From Deltaproteobacteria bacterium (GTDB lineage Bacteria; Desulfobacterota; Desulfobulbia; Desulfobulbales; SURF-16): 36,574 nucleotides of DNA. The position numbers and the translations under genes were made by a program. Where the stretch lies: positions 100,446 to 137,019 of the forward strand of contig JACRCD010000017.1 of assembly GCA_016219175.1 (NCBI GenBank), in the 5' to 3' direction. This document shows positions 33,878-36,574 of this stretch, piece by piece. Below the pieces are notes generated by a model. The model did not search any database, was not told the DNA's origin, and saw only the letters and a list, made by a program, of their open reading frames with translations. Position 1 is the first letter of the stretch; the number at the start of each line of letters is the position of its first letter.

Positions 33878-34118
33878 TCACTCGTGTGGCGCACCTGAAT
33901 CGAAGACCACAGTTTCCTGGCCAACCTCTACCTCGCCGTATTTGAGGCCACCCACACGCTCGTAAACGTGCAGAACCGCACCAGTTGTGTTCATCTGTGT
34001 ATCGACGAGACGGAAACTGCGCGGGATCGTGCCTTCTCCAAACAAGCGCTTGCCGGCGCCGAGAGTAACGGGGAACTGCCAGATGCGTAATGTATCGACG
34101 AGATCGTGTTTGAGCCGA
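33878..34118 (-). pseudogene. 3' remnant of a dihydrofolate reductase/RibD-C family gene
   Basis: The sequence HDLVDTLRIWQFPVTLGAGK, then RLFGEGTIPRSFRLVDT and TGAVLHVYERVG, is the C-terminal third of the RibD_C/DHFR-like family, normally about 180-220 residues. The upstream two thirds are absent: the frame runs straight into the 3' end of the relE gene, whose stop is at 34122. An apparent ATG at 34162 lies inside relE and encodes unrelated residues. The toxin-antitoxin pair or a larger insertion replaced the 5' part. Confidence 0.8.
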
Positions 34119-34121
34119 TGG

Positions 34122-34418
34122 TTATGCCTGAATTTCTCCTGTAGGCAATATTTGTCTGCCATGTCGAACTGTAAGAATAGAAATTTTATTTTTTTCTACT
34201 CTGTAAATGATACGATAATTGTCATGGATCAGTTCACGAATTTCTTCTCGTCTCGTTTCTGGAACGATCCGGCCACTTAATGGAGATGATTTTAGTAACT
34301 CTACCTTACCAAATAATATTTCTACCCATTTTCGAGCTACGGAAGGATTGTCCTCGGCAATGTATTCCACGATTTCAGATGTTCTTTCAATGGCAAGCGG
34401 GGACCAAATGATTTTCAT
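34122..34418 (-). CDS. RelE/ParE-family toxin
   Basis: 98 residues, typical for the family. The N-terminal KIIWSPLAIERTSEIVEYI helix pair, the central SGRIVPETRREEIRELIHDN and the C-terminal YRIIYRVEKNKISILTVRHG strand pattern match RelE/ParE proteins. It may be a ribosome-dependent mRNA nuclease or a gyrase poison; the C-terminal RHGRQ fits the ParE-like branch equally well. It overlaps the antitoxin gene by four bases (34415-34418), the usual arrangement. Low GC compared with upstream genes suggests transfer. Confidence 0.9.
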   Translation of the reverse strand: MKIIWSPLAIERTSEIVEYIAEDNPSVARKWVEILFGKVELLKSSPLSGRIVPETRREEIRELIHDNYRIIYRVEKNKISILTVRHGRQILPTGEIQA

Positions 34419-34696
34419 GCCTTGATCCGCCCCATAATCGCTTCTTTGGCCTCATTGTGACCAACACCCGCACCTGAATCGATTTGCGCTATAGATGTTT
34501 GAATGTCTTGCAAAATTTCTATTTTTTCTTGCATAGCTTCATATTCAGAAACATCAAGCAAAACTGCGACACCTTTACCATGTTGGGTAATGACAAGGGG
34601 TCTTTTGGTTTCATGTACTTGCTTAAGAAAAGAAGCGATTCCAGTACGAAATTCTGACATTGGGCGGATATCTTGATCTACTTTGAGCCTTTGCAT
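34415..34696 (-). CDS. Phd/YefM-family antitoxin
   Basis: 93 residues. The N-terminal Phd DNA-binding fold is visible as DIRPMSEFRTGIASFLKQVH, then RPLVITQHGKGVAVLLDVSEYEAM, followed by a flexible C-terminal region likely to wrap the toxin. It would neutralise the adjacent RelE/ParE toxin and repress its own promoter, which lies directly upstream. The ATG has AGAGGTG about seven bases upstream. Confidence 0.92.
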   Translation of the reverse strand: MQRLKVDQDIRPMSEFRTGIASFLKQVHETKRPLVITQHGKGVAVLLDVSEYEAMQEKIEILQDIQTSIAQIDSGAGVGHNEAKEAIMGRIKA

Positions 34697-34723
34697 AATG
34701 CACCTCTTTTAAGTTTTTGGTAC

Positions 34724-34753
34724 ATTATACCGTACATCATATAGACATATCAA
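34724..34753 (-). promoter_or_regulatory. Promoter of the phd-relE operon with repeated ATGTAC operator candidates
   Basis: On the minus strand TTGATA (34753-34748), 18 bp, TATAAT (34729-34724). ATGTAC occurs on both sides of the -10 box (ATGTACGGTATAATGTACC), also giving a GTAC-N8-GTAC palindrome, a likely binding site for the antitoxin complex. Confidence 0.7.
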
Positions 34754-34806
34754 TATTATTACTTGAGAGGCGAATAACGTGAAAATCACCGGTTTATCCG
34801 GTGCAT

Positions 34807-36369
34807 TTAACTGTTGAAATCAGGCATTGTGTCCCTGAAGATCTCTTCGTATTTCTGTTCAATCGCTCGAATTTCCGGGGAAGTTAATTTTTCGAATTCC
34901 TTTTCACGTGCCTGTCTTGAAAGTTTTCCATTATTTTGAGTAAGAAAGCGGATGAGCAAATCAATAAGATTGCCGGGCATATCAATATAGTTTTTAATGA
35001 ACTCATTGAGAAGATCATATTTCCTTAGATACTCAACTTCCTCGGGAAGTGTCTTGTTAACCGTTTCTTCGACACATTCGAAAAGAAACTCAGCCTGCTT
35101 GGTTGCATCAAAATAGCGATATAGATCAATTGTCTCGTTTAAAACTTCCACGTTATTTTTTTCCGTCGGCCGCCATTCGATCAAATCAAGGCGGGAATTT
35201 GAAAAGTGTTCCAGAATTTTTCGATATTCTTGTATTCTTTCAAGAATGATAGCTGATACAGGAAATACCAGTCCTTTTGGAACAAAACTTTTTTCCGCCA
35301 GAACGTGATGAAATAAATAACGGTGAATCCGGCCATTTCCATCTTCAAATGGATGAATAAATACAAAACCAAAAGCAATAAGTGCCGCCATTAACACAGC
35401 ATCAAACTCGCTTTCCTTCAGATGGTCATATGTTTCTATTAGGCCGGACAAAAGAATATCTAAATCTTCCGGCCGCGCAGAAATATGATCAGGCATAGGC
35501 ATGCCTGTTGTGCGGTCATGCTCACCAACAAACCCACCTCCTTTTCGCAATCCAGGCTCAATGAACCGGCTGTCCTTTATAACCTGTGTTTGCAAATGTT
35601 CCAGTTCTTGAATACTGAGTTTACGTTTTCCAGCTTCACCAATAATACGCCCCCAACGTTCAATCCTGCTATGAGGTGGAGTTTCTCCTTCGATTGTGTA
35701 AGAGGCTTTCGAGTCTTTCAGAAGCAAAAACGCGGCTGCGCGTCCCAAGAGGTCTGGGTGAGTTTGGCCAATACGCTCTACAGCGGTTTCCGATAAGTTT
35801 TTGTCGATAAATTGGCCAAGCTTTTCTGTTTTGCGGATTAAAGGACAAAAATTACGTGTTCCCGGCAGGTTGTTATTGATGCGATGTCGCCGGGATGAGC
35901 GGGATTTTCCTTCATATTGCAACTTGCCGTTGATGAGAGAAATGAAATTTCCTGTTGTTGCATCTTCAATATCGAGTTGTTCATTTCGCAGCCATTCCCA
36001 CAAAAACCATATTTTCCGGCTATATATTCCGGTAGGCTCTGAGCGGATGATTATTTCAACATCTCCGGCTTGAATCGTCTGGAACAATGCACTGAGGGTG
36101 GATAGATCAATGCCTTCATATTTCAGAGCAAAGGTTAAATGTCCATAAAGTGTATCATTCGGCTTGTGGCGCGGTGTGAAAACGTGCCAGCGTTCTTTAT
36201 CGTATTTTTTATGTTTTGTGCCTATGACACAGAGGTAATCAGGGGTAGGTACTTTTAGAGCATGCGCTTCAATCAATGCGGAATAGCCAGCTAAACAGAA
36301 ACCTTCCTCCAGGTCGGGAAAGTCATGAAAAACAGTTTTGATTCGTGAATTTTGATTATATATAGTCAT
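34807..36369 (-). CDS. Fic-domain protein (AMPylase-type) with class II inhibitory motif
   Basis: 520-residue cytoplasmic Fic protein. The active loop HPFEDGNGRIHR lies at residues 339-350, with catalytic H339 and phosphate-binding G344-R347. The upstream motif S223-Y-T-I-E227-G228 fits the (S/T)xxxE(G/N) inhibitory helix, so it is a self-restrained class II Fic. The preceding ~200 residues (including a region about 1-130 that may be a separate domain) and the C-terminal ~170 residues are of unknown role. It probably attaches AMP to a protein Tyr/Ser/Thr. It lies about 110 bp upstream of the phd-relE pair on the same strand, in AT-rich DNA, suggesting a defence or stress island. No partner antitoxin gene is visible. 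Confidence 0.88.
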   Translation of the reverse strand: MTIYNQNSRIKTVFHDFPDLEEGFCLAGYSALIEAHALKVPTPDYLCVIGTKHKKYDKERWHVFTPRHKPNDTLYGHLTFALKYEGIDLSTLSALFQTIQAGDVEIIIRSEPTGIYSRKIWFLWEWLRNEQLDIEDATTGNFISLINGKLQYEGKSRSSRRHRINNNLPGTRNFCPLIRKTEKLGQFIDKNLSETAVERIGQTHPDLLGRAAAFLLLKDSKASYTIEGETPPHSRIERWGRIIGEAGKRKLSIQELEHLQTQVIKDSRFIEPGLRKGGGFVGEHDRTTGMPMPDHISARPEDLDILLSGLIETYDHLKESEFDAVLMAALIAFGFVFIHPFEDGNGRIHRYLFHHVLAEKSFVPKGLVFPVSAIILERIQEYRKILEHFSNSRLDLIEWRPTEKNNVEVLNETIDLYRYFDATKQAEFLFECVEETVNKTLPEEVEYLRKYDLLNEFIKNYIDMPGNLIDLLIRFLTQNNGKLSRQAREKEFEKLTSPEIRAIEQKYEEIFRDTMPDFNS

Positions 36370-36574
36370 TTCTGTGAATTTTCATTTTATCTACCTGCTC
36401 AGCATGGCATGAATAACGCTTGTTGTCCATGAAAAACGATTAGAAAAAAAGAATTACAATGAAAAATAGTTAATTATTTCTAGAGATGGACGGATATGTA
36501 GAATAATAACGTGGTCTGTCCCCTAATTTAAAGTTATCGGTTAAGTTGTTAAGTAAACACCGTCCCCCTCCCCC
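36370..36574. other. AT-rich right edge, no gene seen
   Basis: About 205 bp upstream of the Fic gene. The segment gtggtctgtcccctaattt near 36511 has the look of a dispersed intergenic repeat, but no second copy is in the window. The final bases (gtccccctccccc) are low complexity. Confidence 0.4.

Noticed and set aside
33878-34162. An intact 94-residue gene
   Set aside because: Its first ~15 residues are the relE 3' end read in another frame; the rest is only the C-terminal third of a larger family.

Overview
The window looks like a chromosomal segment of a Gram-negative, probably strictly anaerobic member of the Desulfobacterota, most likely a Desulfobulbales relative. This is an inference from gene content: heptose/LPS genes, an LpxR-like outer-membrane deacylase, a small siroheme sulfite reductase of the type known from sulfate reducers, the order yicC-remA-gmk, a fused ispDF, a GC-rich background and very large hybrid sensor kinases. 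No rRNA or marker gene is present to fix the genus.

Layout. 1-5414 (+): a GT9-type glycosyltransferase cut by the left edge, a heptose-7-phosphate kinase, then a tight housekeeping run yicC, remA-like DUF370, gmk, rlmB. 5415-6076: an intergenic gap with a 163 bp MITE-like element. 6077-14141 (+): a four-gene signalling operon made of a 1410-residue membrane hybrid kinase with three receiver domains, a stand-alone CheR, a CheB reduced to its esterase domain, and a second hybrid kinase (REC-PocR-like-HisKA-HATPase-REC). It has no chemoreceptor, CheA or CheW. 14162-14278: a long hairpin element between convergent genes. 14317-15543 (-): an MFS transporter. 15710-22766 (-): a glycolysis and cysteine block, in transcription order rmuC, cysK, gap (unusually long), rimI, [MITE-like element], pgk, tpiA, secG, tRNA-Leu(GAG), terminator.

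22795-28007 (+): a small sulfite reductase divergent from rmuC, a CAU tRNA, nif3-like, a CT398/DUF164 zinc-ribbon protein, rnhA, the RNase P RNA (whose 5' end overlaps the rnhA stop codon), palindromic repeats, then ispDF. 27974-28993 (-): an LpxR-like lipid A deacylase whose 3' end overlaps ispDF tail to tail. 29492-30313: two inverted copies of a 133 bp MITE-like element around a small unrecognised membrane protein. 30405-33111 (-): a FIST sensor protein and a PAS-PAS-GGDEF diguanylate cyclase with overlapping ends. 33337-36369 (-): an accessory region with a VOC-family protein, a dihydrofolate-reductase-family remnant cut by a phd-relE toxin-antitoxin pair, and a Fic/AMPylase protein; the last three genes look more AT-rich than the rest.

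The best candidate for an under-described system is the kinase-CheR-CheB-kinase operon. It pairs receptor-methylation enzymes with phosphorelay kinases and no chemoreceptor, so the kinase itself, possibly its Glu/Gln-rich coiled coil, may be the methylation target. Secondary points of interest are three families of short mobile or palindromic elements (two of which supply the stop codon of a neighbouring gene), the rnhA/rnpB overlap, and the enlarged GAPDH with a changed NAD-binding position.
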